NCBI GenBank assembly: GCA_903928965.1
Contig: CAIYSZ010000100.1
Location: forward strand, 1-64,000
From: an uncultured Pseudomonadota bacterium
Lineage (GTDB): Bacteria; Pseudomonadota; Gammaproteobacteria; Methylococcales; Methylomonadaceae
Direction of reading: 5' to 3'
DNA length: 64,000 nucleotides
Of this stretch, positions 28,808 through 38,379 are shown in pieces. The notes beneath the pieces were generated by a model. That model was not told the DNA's origin. It made no database searches and worked only from the letters and a program-made list of their open reading frames with translations. The translations under genes and the position numbers were made by a program. How positions within the stretch are numbered: position 1 is the first letter of the stretch; each line of letters starts with the position of its first letter.

Positions 28808-30175
28808 ATGCGATTTATTTCCCGCGCCGCGTTTGGGCGCTGTTTGCTATGCGCCCTGGCTTTGTTAACCCTGAACGCATGTTCCAGCAAGCCGAGCAAA
28901 CCCACGCCGGAGGAACAGGCCAAAAAACTGTCCGGCGTCTTGGACTCCGGCGGTTACGTTGTCCCGAATTCCGGTTTTAGCGGCGGCGAGCATGAAATTT
29001 GGCATGGCGACGCCGGACAGGAATTGGAAGTGGTAACCCTAGGCCCTTCCGGGTCCGGCCATTATCCGGTGGTGGTGTATTTGCCCAGCTTGGGCGAGCC
29101 CGCGGCCGCCGGCAAATTATGGCGCGAGGCATGGGCCAAGGCCGGATACGTGGTGGTCAGCATGCAGCCGGCCGCCATTGGCGCGGCGTTGCGCGAATTG
29201 CAACCGCGTGCGAAACCAGGGAGCGAAGCCAATGCCGCCAGCCCCGAGGATGAAGACGACCTTCCCGACGACGAGGACAAACCCGACGAGACGGACAATA
29301 AAGGGAAAGACGGCAAGCAGGCGTCCGACAAATCCAATACGCGCTCCAACTCCAAACTGGAGCGTTCCAGCGAATTGCGTTATCTGGGCCACGAATATTT
29401 CGGCATCGACAATTTGAAAACCCGCTTGCAGGCCTTGTATTGGGGTTTGTCGCAACTGCGCGCGCGCGCCGGCGGGCAAGGGCCTTACGCCAATATGGAC
29501 TTAAACAAACTGGTCTTGGCCGGTTACGATTTGGGCGCGCAAACCGTGGCCGCGGCCCTAGGTGAAAATTTTAAGGAGGAACTGCCGCGAGACAGCTTAT
29601 GCAACCCTTTGGCGGCGATTTTGTTTAGTCCCTCCATAGATTTGGCGGAGGGCAATGTACGCAAACGCTTCGCCAAGATAACCCTGCCGTTGTTGGTGAT
29701 TACCGGCACTGAAGACAACGACCCCTACGCCATTAGTTCCGCATCGGTCAGGGAAGCGATTTGGGAGTATTCGCCCCCCGGCAATAAATATCTGTTGTCT
29801 TTGGAAGGCAATGTGCATCGCCTATTGGCCGGGGCGGACATGGGCGGCGGCTTGGGGCTGGACAAGCGCCGCGACGACGGCGGTTGGTTCGGTTTCAACC
29901 AGGGCGGCGGCGGGAGCGGCCGCTTGCAATACGGCGGCCAAGGCGGAGGCGAGGGCGGCGGCCGGCGCGGACACGGCGGCGGGCATGGAGGCGGCGGACG
30001 TGGCAAGGGCGAAAGAGAGGAAGGCGAGCGGGGGTATAAACAAGTCGCGGCAGTGCTGAGCGCCAGCGCCGCGTTTCTGGATACGGTGGTGAAAAGCGAC
30101 GAATTCGCCCTTTATTGGCTAAGGGATAAAGCCGAAACCTGGCTAGACCGCGCCGGAAAATTAAAGCTGCGCTAG
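28808..30175 (+). CDS. Alpha/beta-hydrolase-like lipoprotein with Asp at the nucleophile elbow
   Basis: About 455 aa, with lipobox L-T-L-N-A-C. The core resembles PAF-acetylhydrolase-type alpha/beta hydrolases: Y-P-V-V-V-Y-L-P-S-L-G for the first strands and oxyanion loop, V-L-A-G-Y-D-L-G-A-Q-T at the elbow, T-G-T-E-D-N-D for the acid and L-E-G-N-V-H-R-L-L-A for the His. At the elbow the usual Ser is Asp (codon 29528-29530). Two low-complexity inserts interrupt it: an Asp/Glu/Lys-rich stretch (about 147-178) and a Gly-rich R-G-H-G-G-G-H-G-G-G-G stretch (about 370-410) echoing the upstream Gly/His protein. GTG-ATG tandem start; ATG chosen. Confidence 0.6.
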   Translation: MRFISRAAFGRCLLCALALLTLNACSSKPSKPTPEEQAKKLSGVLDSGGYVVPNSGFSGGEHEIWHGDAGQELEVVTLGPSGSGHYPVVVYLPSLGEPAAAGKLWREAWAKAGYVVVSMQPAAIGAALRELQPRAKPGSEANAASPEDEDDLPDDEDKPDETDNKGKDGKQASDKSNTRSNSKLERSSELRYLGHEYFGIDNLKTRLQALYWGLSQLRARAGGQGPYANMDLNKLVLAGYDLGAQTVAAALGENFKEELPRDSLCNPLAAILFSPSIDLAEGNVRKRFAKITLPLLVITGTEDNDPYAISSASVREAIWEYSPPGNKYLLSLEGNVHRLLAGADMGGGLGLDKRRDDGGWFGFNQGGGGSGRLQYGGQGGGEGGGRRGHGGGHGGGGRGKGEREEGERGYKQVAAVLSASAAFLDTVVKSDEFALYWLRDKAETWLDRAGKLKLR

Positions 30176-30307
30176 GGCAGTGCTTGCATGAACGGCTGTC
30201 AATAGCTATTGGTCCGATGTTACGGGGGGCAATTATTATGCAACTAACCGAACATTTTTAGTTTCCACATTCAGCGCTAAATCAGATTACGGAGTAAACA
30301 GCGGCAC

Positions 30308-30565
30308 ATGGCGCAAAACGATACAGGCAAAAACGGCAACGGCGGCAATCTAGGTTTCGAGGCCGAGTTGTTCAAAACCGCCGATAAACTGCGCGGCAAC
30401 ATGGAGCCCTCCGATTACAAGCATGTCGCGCTGGGGCTGATTTTTCTTAAATACATCTCCGACGCTTTTGAAGCCAAGCACAAAGCCCTATTGGCCGAAG
30501 ACCCGCTGGTCGCAAACCAAGCACCGATTACTAAACCCGTTTTAGCACACACTGATAGCTTATGA
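30308..30565 (+). pseudogene. 5' remnant of a type I hsdM gene
   Basis: An 85-aa frame whose first 60 residues match the start of the N-terminal helical domain of HsdM methylases ([20 protein letters not shown], then [13 protein letters not shown]). After A-E-D-P-L the match ends and about 20 unrelated residues run to a stop that overlaps the next ATG by 4 bases. The methylase domain is missing, so it cannot modify DNA. It is from a different hsdM family than the intact gene at 32339. Together with the hsdR remnant at 42541 it looks like the left edge of an older system that has been replaced. Confidence 0.8.
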
Positions 30566-31623
30566 TTCATAAAGTCATCATTCATGCCCAAGCCTATCAA
30601 AACCTAACCCGTCATGCGGCGCGGATACAGGCTGGGACGATAGAAATCGGCGCTTATCTGCGAAAATTGCTCATTAATACCGAACCTAGTGCGCTCAATG
30701 CCGAGGTTTTGCTGAATTTATTGCTGCAAACCAAATTGCCGCAGATTTTCGCTGAGTCGCAGGTTCTTGGCGACGGCACTGATTGGAGCTTGGCGGAGTT
30801 AAAGTTACTGGGCGACATCGGCGTGGCCTGCCTGGTCACTATTTATGATGACGGTCGTCATCAGAAACCAAGCATTCACGAATCAGTTTTTACAGGCCAA
30901 CTGCTGTTCACGCCCGGCGCGCTGTTGCGTAATGACCTGGGTAAAACACCCGCCGACTGGGATGTGGTTGACGCTGATGGCCGGATTGACCCCGAAGCCT
31001 ATTATCAGCTTTATCTGCACCGCTTGTTGCCTTTGCTCCGCCATGCCGATCAAACAGCGGGCCAGCGTAATGCCAAGGCCTTCATTACCGTGCCTGGCCT
31101 AGGTTGCGGACAATTTGCCGGGCCGTTTCAAGGTCAATTAGGGCTAGCGCTGCAACAGGTATTGCAGCGACTACTGGCGGCGCACGCCGAAAGCCTGCCT
31201 AATATCAGCGCCGTTTATTACGATCCTTATCAGGAATGCCGTAATGAACACTTTACTTACGCGCATCTTGACCTGTGGGTGCGTCCGTTGGCGCAAAATC
31301 ATGGCCAATTTCCGCAACTAAGCCATCCGCGCCTGTTCTCCCAAGGCAGTCGGGATTATAGCCAGTGTTTGCTGTTCAGCGTAGTCGCCTGGGATCATGT
31401 CTCGTGGCCGGGAAACGACTTTTATTTGGGCGCGCGGATAACCGATGATGGGGTAAAGGCCGCCGCGACCGATGTCATGTCTTGTCTTACCGGTATTCCG
31501 GGTGAGTATGATAAAAGCAATCATAAATACCAGCCGCCGCACCCTTATCGCAACTGGCTGGACGTTGTCGTTGCTAATCAAATTGAATTGAGCGGTGGCG
31601 ACCAGGTATTGGTGTTCGCCTAG
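30562..31623 (+). CDS. Macro-domain-like protein, uncharacterised
   Basis: A 353-aa soluble protein. No family was identified with certainty. The segment [16 protein letters not shown] (about residue 170) resembles the glycine-rich ADP-ribose-binding loop of macro and PARG-type domains, and [14 protein letters not shown] near residue 310 and W-P-G-N-D-F-Y-L-G further support a nucleotide-ligand fold. A role in ADP-ribose handling, as in several toxin-antitoxin and defence systems, is an inference. ATG overlaps the stop of the hsdM remnant, and an HD hydrolase follows, so it may be cargo of the island. Confidence 0.45.
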   Translation: MIHKVIIHAQAYQNLTRHAARIQAGTIEIGAYLRKLLINTEPSALNAEVLLNLLLQTKLPQIFAESQVLGDGTDWSLAELKLLGDIGVACLVTIYDDGRHQKPSIHESVFTGQLLFTPGALLRNDLGKTPADWDVVDADGRIDPEAYYQLYLHRLLPLLRHADQTAGQRNAKAFITVPGLGCGQFAGPFQGQLGLALQQVLQRLLAAHAESLPNISAVYYDPYQECRNEHFTYAHLDLWVRPLAQNHGQFPQLSHPRLFSQGSRDYSQCLLFSVVAWDHVSWPGNDFYLGARITDDGVKAAATDVMSCLTGIPGEYDKSNHKYQPPHPYRNWLDVVVANQIELSGGDQVLVFA

Positions 31624-31664
31624 TTGGCGCAAAATTTAAACCACAATTCAATTGAGGTATAAAA

Positions 31665-32246
31665 ATGAATTCCACTACAATACAACTATCCGCGCGTTTT
31701 TCCACTGCATTCGCCCTTGCGCTAACCGCGCATGAGGGACAAATTCGAAAAGGCGGCGTTATTCCCTACATTTCTCATCCAATGGCCGTGGCTGCCATTG
31801 CCTTAGAGTTTGGCGCCACGGAACATCAGGCCATCGCCGCCTTGCTTCATGACGTAATCGAGGATGGCGGCGCTCAATACTTGGATATTATTAAAAATCA
31901 ATTCGGTGATGAAGTCTTGGCGCTTGTGCTGGCCTGCACCGATGCGATACCCGATGGAAATGGCGATAAACCAGACTGGAAATCACGCAAGCTAGCTTAT
32001 TTAGAACATTTAAGACAGGTTTCCGATGCGGCGCTGTTGGTATCCGGCGCGGATAAGCTGCATAATGCGCGGTCGATTGTCAAGGACTTGGTTTTAGAGG
32101 GTAATCGAGTTTTTGAGCGCTTTACTGGCGACCGGAATGATATTCTATGGTATTACCGAGAGCTAAGCCGTATTTTTAGCGAGAGACAGGCGCCCATGGC
32201 TGGATTTATAGCCTATGAGGTTGAAAGAATGATTTCTTTGATATAA
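31665..32246 (+). CDS. HD-domain phosphohydrolase (SpoT/MESH1-like)
   Basis: A 193-aa protein with the small (p)ppGpp-hydrolase-like HD fold: A-H-E-G-Q-I-R-K-G-G, Y-I-S-H-P-M-A-V-A, the metal pair in A-A-L-L-H-D-V-I-E-D, and later V-S-G-A-D-K-L-H-N-A-R. The motifs match the stand-alone SpoT-hydrolase/MESH1 group that cleaves (p)ppGpp or NADPH; no synthetase or TGS domain is present. It is inside the defence island, after the macro-like gene. Ribosome binding site GAGG before ATG. Confidence 0.8.
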   Translation: MNSTTIQLSARFSTAFALALTAHEGQIRKGGVIPYISHPMAVAAIALEFGATEHQAIAALLHDVIEDGGAQYLDIIKNQFGDEVLALVLACTDAIPDGNGDKPDWKSRKLAYLEHLRQVSDAALLVSGADKLHNARSIVKDLVLEGNRVFERFTGDRNDILWYYRELSRIFSERQAPMAGFIAYEVERMISLI

Positions 32247-32338
32247 ACATTCTTTATTCATAAACCAACGATAATTTGAGCTAGTCATCGTTGCTTGTGA
32301 GCCGATGACGCTTCAAAACCTAAAACAGGAACTCCAGA

Positions 32339-33889
32339 ATGACCAGCACCCAACAACGCGCCGCACTGCAACGCCAAATCTGGCAAATCGCCAATGAGGT
32401 GCGAGGTGCAGTCGATGGCTGGGATTTCAAGCAATATGTCTTGGGCACACTGTTTTATCGCTTTATCAGTGAAAACTTTGCCAGCTACATTGAAGGCGGT
32501 GACGACAGCATCAACTATGCAGAGCTTCCCGATAAGGTCATCACCCCGGAAATCAAGGACGACGCCATCAAAACCAAGGGTTACTTCATCTACCCCAGTC
32601 AGTTGTTCGTCAACATCGCCGCCAGCGCCAATAACAACGGCAGCTTGAATACGGATTTGGCCGCTATCTTCGCCGCCATCGAAAGCTCCGCCAACGGCTA
32701 CCCATCGGAGCGCGATATTAAAGGCCTGTTTGCCGATTTCGACACCACCAGCAACCGCCTCGGCAACACCGTGGTCGACAAAAACAGCCGATTGGCCGCC
32801 GTACTTAAAGGCGTGGCCGGGCTGGACTTTGGTGATTTTGACGGCAGCCACATAGACCTGTTTGGCGATGCCTACGAGTTCCTCATCTCCAACTACGCCG
32901 CCAACGCCGGTAAATCCGGCGGCGAGTTTTTCACCCCGCAACACGTGTCCAAGCTGATTGCGCAACTGGCCATGCACCAGCAAACCAGCGTCAATAAAAT
33001 TTATGACCCTGCCTGTGGTTCCGGCTCGCTGCTGTTGCAAGCTAAAAAGCACTTTGACGCCCACATTATTGAAGACGGTTTTTTTGGTCAGGAGATCAAC
33101 CACACCACCTACAACTTGGCGCGCATGAACATGTTTTTGCATAACATCAACTACGACAAATTCAACATTCAGCTGGGCAATACCCTGATCAACCCGCATT
33201 TTGGTGATGAAAAACCGTTTGACGCTATTGTCTCAAACCCGCCCTATTCGGTGAACTGGATCGGCAGCGACGACCCCACGCTGATAAACGACGAACGCTT
33301 TGCCCCGGCTGGCGTGCTGGCCCCAAAATCCAAAGCCGACTTTGCCTTTGTGCTGCATGCCTTGAGTTATCTTTCCAGCAAAGGCCGGGCCGCCATTGTC
33401 TGCTTCCCTGGTATTTTTTACCGGGGCGGGGCCGAGCAGAAAATCCGCCAATATCTGGTGGATAACAACTATGTTGAGACCGTTATTTCACTCGCGCCCA
33501 ACTTGTTTTTTGGCACCCCCATCGCCGTCAATATTTTAGTGCTCTCCAAACACAAAGCCGACACTACAACCCAGTTTATTGACGCCAGTGGGCTATTTAA
33601 AAAAGAGACCAATAACAACGTCCTCACCGACACGCATATCGAACAGATCATGCAGGCGTTCGATAGCAAGACGGATATTGAACACTTTGCCAAGTCGGTG
33701 AGTTTAGCAGCTATCGCCGCCAACGACTACAACCTGTCGGTTAGCAGCTACGTGGAAGCCAAAGACAACCGCGAAGTAGTGGATATTGCACAACTAAACG
33801 CCGAACTGAAAATAACGGTGGCGAAAATCTACCAGCTGCGGGCGGAGATTGATGCGATTGTCGCGGAAATTGAAGGAGACGCCGCATGA
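32339..33889 (+). CDS. hsdM: Type I restriction-modification DNA methylase subunit (type IC-like)
   Basis: A 516-aa N6-adenine methylase that forms an M2S complex with HsdS. The N-terminal helical domain ([25 protein letters not shown]) precedes the methylase with the SAM motif [11 protein letters not shown] and catalytic [14 protein letters not shown] is typical. Length and sequence style fit the EcoR124I (type IC) group. Its stop overlaps the fic ATG by 4 bases, beginning an operon fic-hsdS-AlbA_2-rhuM-hsdR. Confidence 0.95.
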   Translation: MTSTQQRAALQRQIWQIANEVRGAVDGWDFKQYVLGTLFYRFISENFASYIEGGDDSINYAELPDKVITPEIKDDAIKTKGYFIYPSQLFVNIAASANNNGSLNTDLAAIFAAIESSANGYPSERDIKGLFADFDTTSNRLGNTVVDKNSRLAAVLKGVAGLDFGDFDGSHIDLFGDAYEFLISNYAANAGKSGGEFFTPQHVSKLIAQLAMHQQTSVNKIYDPACGSGSLLLQAKKHFDAHIIEDGFFGQEINHTTYNLARMNMFLHNINYDKFNIQLGNTLINPHFGDEKPFDAIVSNPPYSVNWIGSDDPTLINDERFAPAGVLAPKSKADFAFVLHALSYLSSKGRAAIVCFPGIFYRGGAEQKIRQYLVDNNYVETVISLAPNLFFGTPIAVNILVLSKHKADTTTQFIDASGLFKKETNNNVLTDTHIEQIMQAFDSKTDIEHFAKSVSLAAIAANDYNLSVSSYVEAKDNREVVDIAQLNAELKITVAKIYQLRAEIDAIVAEIEGDAA

Positions 33890-34491
33890 TGTTGGAAAAC
33901 AAACTCAACATCACCCATCAGGTTGAGCTGGCCAAGATGGAAGAAAAAATCAGCAAGCAAAAAGCCAAACAGCTGTTTGACACCGGCGATATTAACCAAG
34001 TAGAGGTGGGTACGTTTAGCGGACTGGCGTTTATCCATGCTTATTTGTTTGGGGATATTTATGAGTTTGCCGGTAAACTCCGCGACGTGAATATCGCCAA
34101 AGGCAATTTTCGTTTCGCGCCGTTGATGTATTTAGAAGCATCGTTAAAACATATTGACGCTATGCCGCAAAGCAGTTTTGAGGAAATCATCGAAAAATAT
34201 GTCGAAATGAATATTGCCCACCCGTTTCGCGAGGGCAATGGCCGTGCCACCCGCATCTGGCTTGACCTGATGCTGAAAACGGAAATTAAACAAGTGATTG
34301 ACTGGAATTTAGTGGACAAGGAAGAATATCTATCCGCCATGCAACGCAGCGTGGTGAAGGACATTGAAATTAAAGTCCTGCTCAAACCAGCCTTAACCGA
34401 TCAAATTGATGACCGCGCCTTGTTTATGAAAGGTATTGATGTGAGCTATTTTTATGAAGGCTATAGTGAATTTAAAACCGAGGAACTGTAG
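33886..34491 (+). CDS. Fic/DOC family protein
   Basis: A 201-aa Fic protein with the complete catalytic motif [12 protein letters not shown] near residue 113, the flap region [20 protein letters not shown] and no DNA-binding domain. Fic enzymes usually AMPylate target proteins. I see no clear inhibitory (S/T)-x-x-x-E-(G/N) helix, so whether it is autoinhibited is uncertain. It sits between hsdM and hsdS, overlapping hsdM, so its product is made with the modification complex. Type IC operons elsewhere carry the PrrC nuclease as guard; Fic may have a parallel job (inference). Confidence 0.88.
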   Translation: MMLENKLNITHQVELAKMEEKISKQKAKQLFDTGDINQVEVGTFSGLAFIHAYLFGDIYEFAGKLRDVNIAKGNFRFAPLMYLEASLKHIDAMPQSSFEEIIEKYVEMNIAHPFREGNGRATRIWLDLMLKTEIKQVIDWNLVDKEEYLSAMQRSVVKDIEIKVLLKPALTDQIDDRALFMKGIDVSYFYEGYSEFKTEEL

Positions 34492-34493
34492 TT

Positions 34494-35726
34494 GTGAGTG
34501 AATTATCTTTTATGGAAAAGCTGCTGGATGGTGCTGGGGTGGAGTTTAAGGCGCTAGAGGAAGTGCTTGTTCGTACTAAAGGTACGAAAATCACCGCTGG
34601 TCAGATGAAAGAACTCCATAAAGATAGTGCACCGTTGAAAATTTTTGCAGGCGGTAAAACTGTTGCATTTTTCGATTTTGAAGATATACCTGCAAAAGAT
34701 GTAAATAGCGAGCCTTCTATTATCGTCAAATCTCGTGGCGTTATTGAATTTGAGTATTACGACAAACCGTTTTCCCATAAAAATGAAATGTGGTCGTACC
34801 ACTCAAAAAATGACGAAATCAATATCAAGTATGTCTATCATTTCCTGAAATTAAATCAGCCTTACTTTCAGAAAATTGGCAATAAAATGCAAATGCCACA
34901 AATTTCAACTCCTGATACTGATAAATTCAAAATCCCTATCCCATGCCCTGAAAACCCAGAAAAATCGCTAAAGATCCAAGCTGAAATCGTCCGAATTCTG
35001 GACGCATTTACCGAGCTTACCGCCGAGCTTACCGCCGAGCTTACCGCCCGCAAAAAACAATACAACTACTATCGCGACCAGTTGTTGAGTTTTGAAGATG
35101 GGAATGTGGAGTGGAAGACGTTGGGAGATGTAACCAAGAAATGGTACTCAGGTGGAACACCTACGGCGGGAAGACCGGAATATTACGATGAAGGTGAAAT
35201 TCCATGTTTAAGAACACAAGAGGTTAAATTTTCCGATATTAGTAACACGGAAATAAAGATAACTGAGGCCGCATTAAAAAAATCAGCCGCGAAATGGATT
35301 CCTGCGAATTGCGTAATAGTCGCAATATCTGGGGCCACCGCAGGTAGATCTGCAATCAATAAGATACCTTTAACAACCAATCAGCATTGCGGTTGTTTGG
35401 AAATCGACAGCGCCAAAGCGTTATACCGTTATGTTTTTCATTGGGTAAGCTTTAACTATGAAAACATTAAATCGTTAGGACAGGGGGCCAGGGGGGACCT
35501 TAACTCAAGCATCATAAAAAATTTCACGCTGCCCATCCCCTATGCTGAGTACCCGGAAAAATCTCTTGCTGAGCAAGCCCGCATCGTCGAAATTCTTGAT
35601 AAATTCGACACACTAACCAACTCCATCACCGAAGGCTTGCCGCGCGAAATAGAATTGCGCCAAAAGCAATATGAGTATTACCGCGATTTGCTGTTGAGCT
35701 TTCCCAAGCCTGAGGCGACTGCGTGA
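34494..35726 (+). CDS. hsdS: Type I restriction-modification specificity subunit
   Basis: A 410-aa DNA-recognition subunit with two target recognition domains (about residues 15-160 and 205-360), each followed by a helical spacer. The central spacer holds T-E-L-T-A-E-L-T-A-E-L-T-A-R-K-K-Q-Y-N-Y-Y-R-D, the TAEL repeat type of EcoR124I, and the distal one L-R-Q-K-Q-Y-E-Y-Y-R-D-L-L-L. GTG start two bases after fic. The recognition domains are distinctly more AT-rich than the flanking genes, usual for exchanged specificity domains. The target sequence cannot be predicted here. Confidence 0.95.
   Translation: MSELSFMEKLLDGAGVEFKALEEVLVRTKGTKITAGQMKELHKDSAPLKIFAGGKTVAFFDFEDIPAKDVNSEPSIIVKSRGVIEFEYYDKPFSHKNEMWSYHSKNDEINIKYVYHFLKLNQPYFQKIGNKMQMPQISTPDTDKFKIPIPCPENPEKSLKIQAEIVRILDAFTELTAELTAELTARKKQYNYYRDQLLSFEDGNVEWKTLGDVTKKWYSGGTPTAGRPEYYDEGEIPCLRTQEVKFSDISNTEIKITEAALKKSAAKWIPANCVIVAISGATAGRSAINKIPLTTNQHCGCLEIDSAKALYRYVFHWVSFNYENIKSLGQGARGDLNSSIIKNFTLPIPYAEYPEKSLAEQARIVEILDKFDTLTNSITEGLPREIELRQKQYEYYRDLLLSFPKPEATA
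35013..35048 (+). repeat. Three tandem 12-bp repeats in the hsdS central spacer
   Basis: GAGCTTACCGCC occurs three times in a row without mismatch, encoding the E-L-T-A repeats of HsdS. In EcoR124I and its variant, two versus three TAEL repeats change the gap of the bipartite DNA target by one base. This copy has the three-repeat state if counted the same way. Confidence 0.92.
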
Positions 35727-37381
35727 CACCTGCGGCATTAAACCTTTTGCTTGAGCAATTAATCGCCGCTTGGGAAAACGAAGTGGTGGAATTTAAACAG
35801 GCGGGCAATGATTACGACACCGATAGAATCGGCGAATATTTTTCCGCGCTTAGCAATGAAGCCAATTTACGCAACACAGAACGGGCTTGGCTAGTGTTTG
35901 GTGTTAATAATAAATCCCGCAGGGTGACCGGCAGCGATTACCGAATGGAACCCGAGCGCCTGCAAAGTTTAAAATATCAAATCGCCCAAGCGACCGAGCC
36001 CAGTATTACCTTACGAGAAATTCATGTGTTGCATCACCCGCAAGGGGGCGTGGTTTTATTTGAAATCCCTCCGGCCCCGCGAGGCATTCCCATTGCCTGG
36101 AAAGGTCATTATTACGCCCGTGCTGGCGAAAGCCGTACCTCGCTGAGTTTGGACAAGCTCGACGAAATTCGCCAACAAACCTTACAGCAAGATTGGACCG
36201 CACAAGTAATTGCTGGTGCAACGCCTGATGATTTGGATGAAGTGGCGGTGCGCAAAGCACGCGAATCGTTCTTACAAAAATACGCAAACCGCTTCGCGAG
36301 TGATGAAGTGATGAATTGGCCGCTAACCACATTTTTGGATCGCGCACGCCTTACTCAAAACGGACAAATGACACGAACAGCGCTTTTGCTCTTGGGTAAA
36401 GCGGAATCTACTTATTTATTGTTGCCTCACCCAGCACAGCTAACGTGGAAATTAGAAGGTCAGGAGCGCGCTTACGAACATTTTGGATCGCCTTTTTTAC
36501 TCAACACGACACTGCTTTATCAGCGCATTCGCAATATCCAACTGCGTATTTTGCCGCACGATCAATTAATCCCTATCGAGGTTTCCAAGTATAACCAGAA
36601 AATAGTGCTGGAAGCCTTGCACAATTGCATTGCTCATCAAGATTACACGCGCAATGGTCGGGTAGTGGTTACTGAACAACCTGATCGCCTGATTTTTGAA
36701 AATGAAGGTGGTTTTTTTGAAGGCCAACCCGATGAATACATTCAGGGCGATAAAACTCCTCGCCGCTATCGCAACCCTTTTCTGACTCAGGCAATGGCCG
36801 AACTGAATATGATCGATACCATGGGCTACGGCATTCATTTCATTTATCGCGGCCAGGCGCAGCGTTATTTCCCCTTGCCGGATTATGATCTCAACCAACC
36901 CAGTGCGGTAAAGATGACCTTGTATGGCGGGGTCGTTGACCCAGCCTATAGCCGCTTGTTGATCCAGAAAACCGATTTGTCCCTGGTTGATGTCTTGGCT
37001 CTCGACCGCGTGCAGAAAAAACTCCCTATTCCAGATGAAGCTGCCAGCCGTTTGCGCAGAGCTGGGTTGATTGAAGGTCGTAAGCCTAATTTACATGTAT
37101 CGGCGCTTATTGCCGATGCAACCGCCAACAAGGTGGACTACATTCGCACCCGTGCTCAAGATGATCTGTTTTATGCGAAATTACTGACCGACTATTTGAA
37201 AAAGTTTGGTAGAGCAGGCCGTTCCGAGATCAACAAATTGTTAATGGATAAGCTGAGTGATGCGCTGAGCGAAGAACAAAAGCAAGGTAAAATCAGCAAC
37301 TTGCTAACCAATTTGCGCCGTGGCGGAAAAATTGTAAATACCGGATCGCGGAAAGCGCCTAAATGGGCGCTTGCAGAATAA
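35723..37381 (+). CDS. AlbA_2 (Schlafen-like) DNA-binding domain protein, RecG-like C-terminus
   Basis: A 552-aa protein starting at a GTG that overlaps the hsdS stop. The first 130 residues fit the AlbA_2/Schlafen fold: E-N-E-V-V-E-F-K-Q-A, I-G-E-Y-F-S-A-L-S-N-E-A and W-L-V-F-G-V-N-N. A middle ATPase-like region follows (L-E-A-L-H-N-C-I-A-H-Q-D-Y, E-N-E-G-G-F-F-E-G), then a winged-helix end (G-R-A-G-R-S-E-I-N-K-L-L). Such proteins are often labelled RecG-like or transcriptional regulators and are frequent passengers of type I operons; some relatives act in anti-phage defence. It has no helicase motifs. Confidence 0.8.
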   Translation: MTPAALNLLLEQLIAAWENEVVEFKQAGNDYDTDRIGEYFSALSNEANLRNTERAWLVFGVNNKSRRVTGSDYRMEPERLQSLKYQIAQATEPSITLREIHVLHHPQGGVVLFEIPPAPRGIPIAWKGHYYARAGESRTSLSLDKLDEIRQQTLQQDWTAQVIAGATPDDLDEVAVRKARESFLQKYANRFASDEVMNWPLTTFLDRARLTQNGQMTRTALLLLGKAESTYLLLPHPAQLTWKLEGQERAYEHFGSPFLLNTTLLYQRIRNIQLRILPHDQLIPIEVSKYNQKIVLEALHNCIAHQDYTRNGRVVVTEQPDRLIFENEGGFFEGQPDEYIQGDKTPRRYRNPFLTQAMAELNMIDTMGYGIHFIYRGQAQRYFPLPDYDLNQPSAVKMTLYGGVVDPAYSRLLIQKTDLSLVDVLALDRVQKKLPIPDEAASRLRRAGLIEGRKPNLHVSALIADATANKVDYIRTRAQDDLFYAKLLTDYLKKFGRAGRSEINKLLMDKLSDALSEEQKQGKISNLLTNLRRGGKIVNTGSRKAPKWALAE

Positions 37382-37519
37382 ATGCAGAATAATGACATGA
37401 AAAATACTTTTAAAACAATTTCTTACAAAAAATAACGGACATTCTGCGATGAGTTTTGCAGAAAACATTTGTCATAAGTCCCGGATTCTATTCAATACGC
37501 ACGTATAAGAAAGGATCAT

Positions 37520-38218
37520 ATGTCCAAGCATTTAAGCCTGTCAGACCAAACCACGGAATTCCTGCTCTATACCGCCCCCAATAGCGCAATCAAAGTGGAG
37601 GTGCTACTCAGTAATGAGAGCATTTGGCTGACTCAGGAACGCATGGCGGAACAGTTTGGCATGCGGCAAGAGCCTGAACTCAAAGGCTTTAGCGATAAAA
37701 ACCTGTGGCGCATGAAGCAGTTTTTTGAAACCTATCAGGCAGATGAAAAACTCTTATCACTAGTGAGAGAATTGCCTTGGACGCACAACACAATTATTTT
37801 TTCACGCTGTAAGTCTGCCGAGGAGCGTGAATATTATTTGAATTTATGCATCAAGGAACGATATACATCAAGGGAGCTGGAGCGTCAGATTAATGCCTCT
37901 CACTTTGAACGCGCCATAATGGGCAATCAAAAACTCTCGGCAGTGCTGAGAGAATTGCCTCCAACCATTAACAATACATTGAAAGATAACTATGTATTAG
38001 AGTTTTTAGGCTTGCCTATGCAACACGATGAAAGTCATTTACAAAAAGCCTTAATTCGGAATATGAAAAAATTTATTCTAGAATTGGGGAGAGACTTTAT
38101 TTTTGTTGGTGAAGAATATCGTTTACAAGTAGGCAATCAAGATTTTTTTATTGACTTATTGTTTTTTCATCGTGGTTTAGTCGAGCGCCATCGTTTTTGG
38201 CAGGAGAAAACCACATGA
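37520..38218 (+). pseudogene. Chimeric remnant: RhuM N-terminus joined to a truncated DUF1016 (YhcG) nuclease
   Basis: The first 48 codons (37520 to about 37664) are nearly identical to the start of the intact rhuM at 38364. From residue 55 on it matches DUF1016: G-F-S-D-K-N-L-W-R-M, L-P-W-T-H-N, S-R-E-L-E-R-Q-I and [29 protein letters not shown]1016 nucleases need a following E-L-K of the PD-(D/E)XK site; here the frame ends 10 residues after H-R-G-L, so the catalytic site is incomplete. The frame is intact and could be translated, but I judge it non-functional. Confidence 0.75.
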
Positions 38219-38379
38219 TCGAATACAGCGCCATCGCCGAATCGAAAAATTTCATCGTTCTGGACAAATACACCCAAGAGTGGAATATCGCAGAAAGCTA
38301 CCAGAGCGAGGGCGATCTGGAGCGCAAGCAATCTCAGCCACTCACACATAAGGAGGGAGTCTTATGTCCAAGCATCTAA
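38215..38379 (+). pseudogene. 5' remnant of hsdR (duplicate of the start of the gene at 39401)
   Basis: A frame starting at 38215 reads [14 protein letters not shown] and E-S-Y-Q-S-E, parallel to [14 protein letters not shown] at the start of the intact hsdR. Homology stops at about 38330, after which it runs into the leader of rhuM. Its ATG overlaps the stop of the chimeric gene before it, copying the rhuM-hsdR overlap found downstream. This is the right end of a partly deleted duplicate. Confidence 0.8.
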
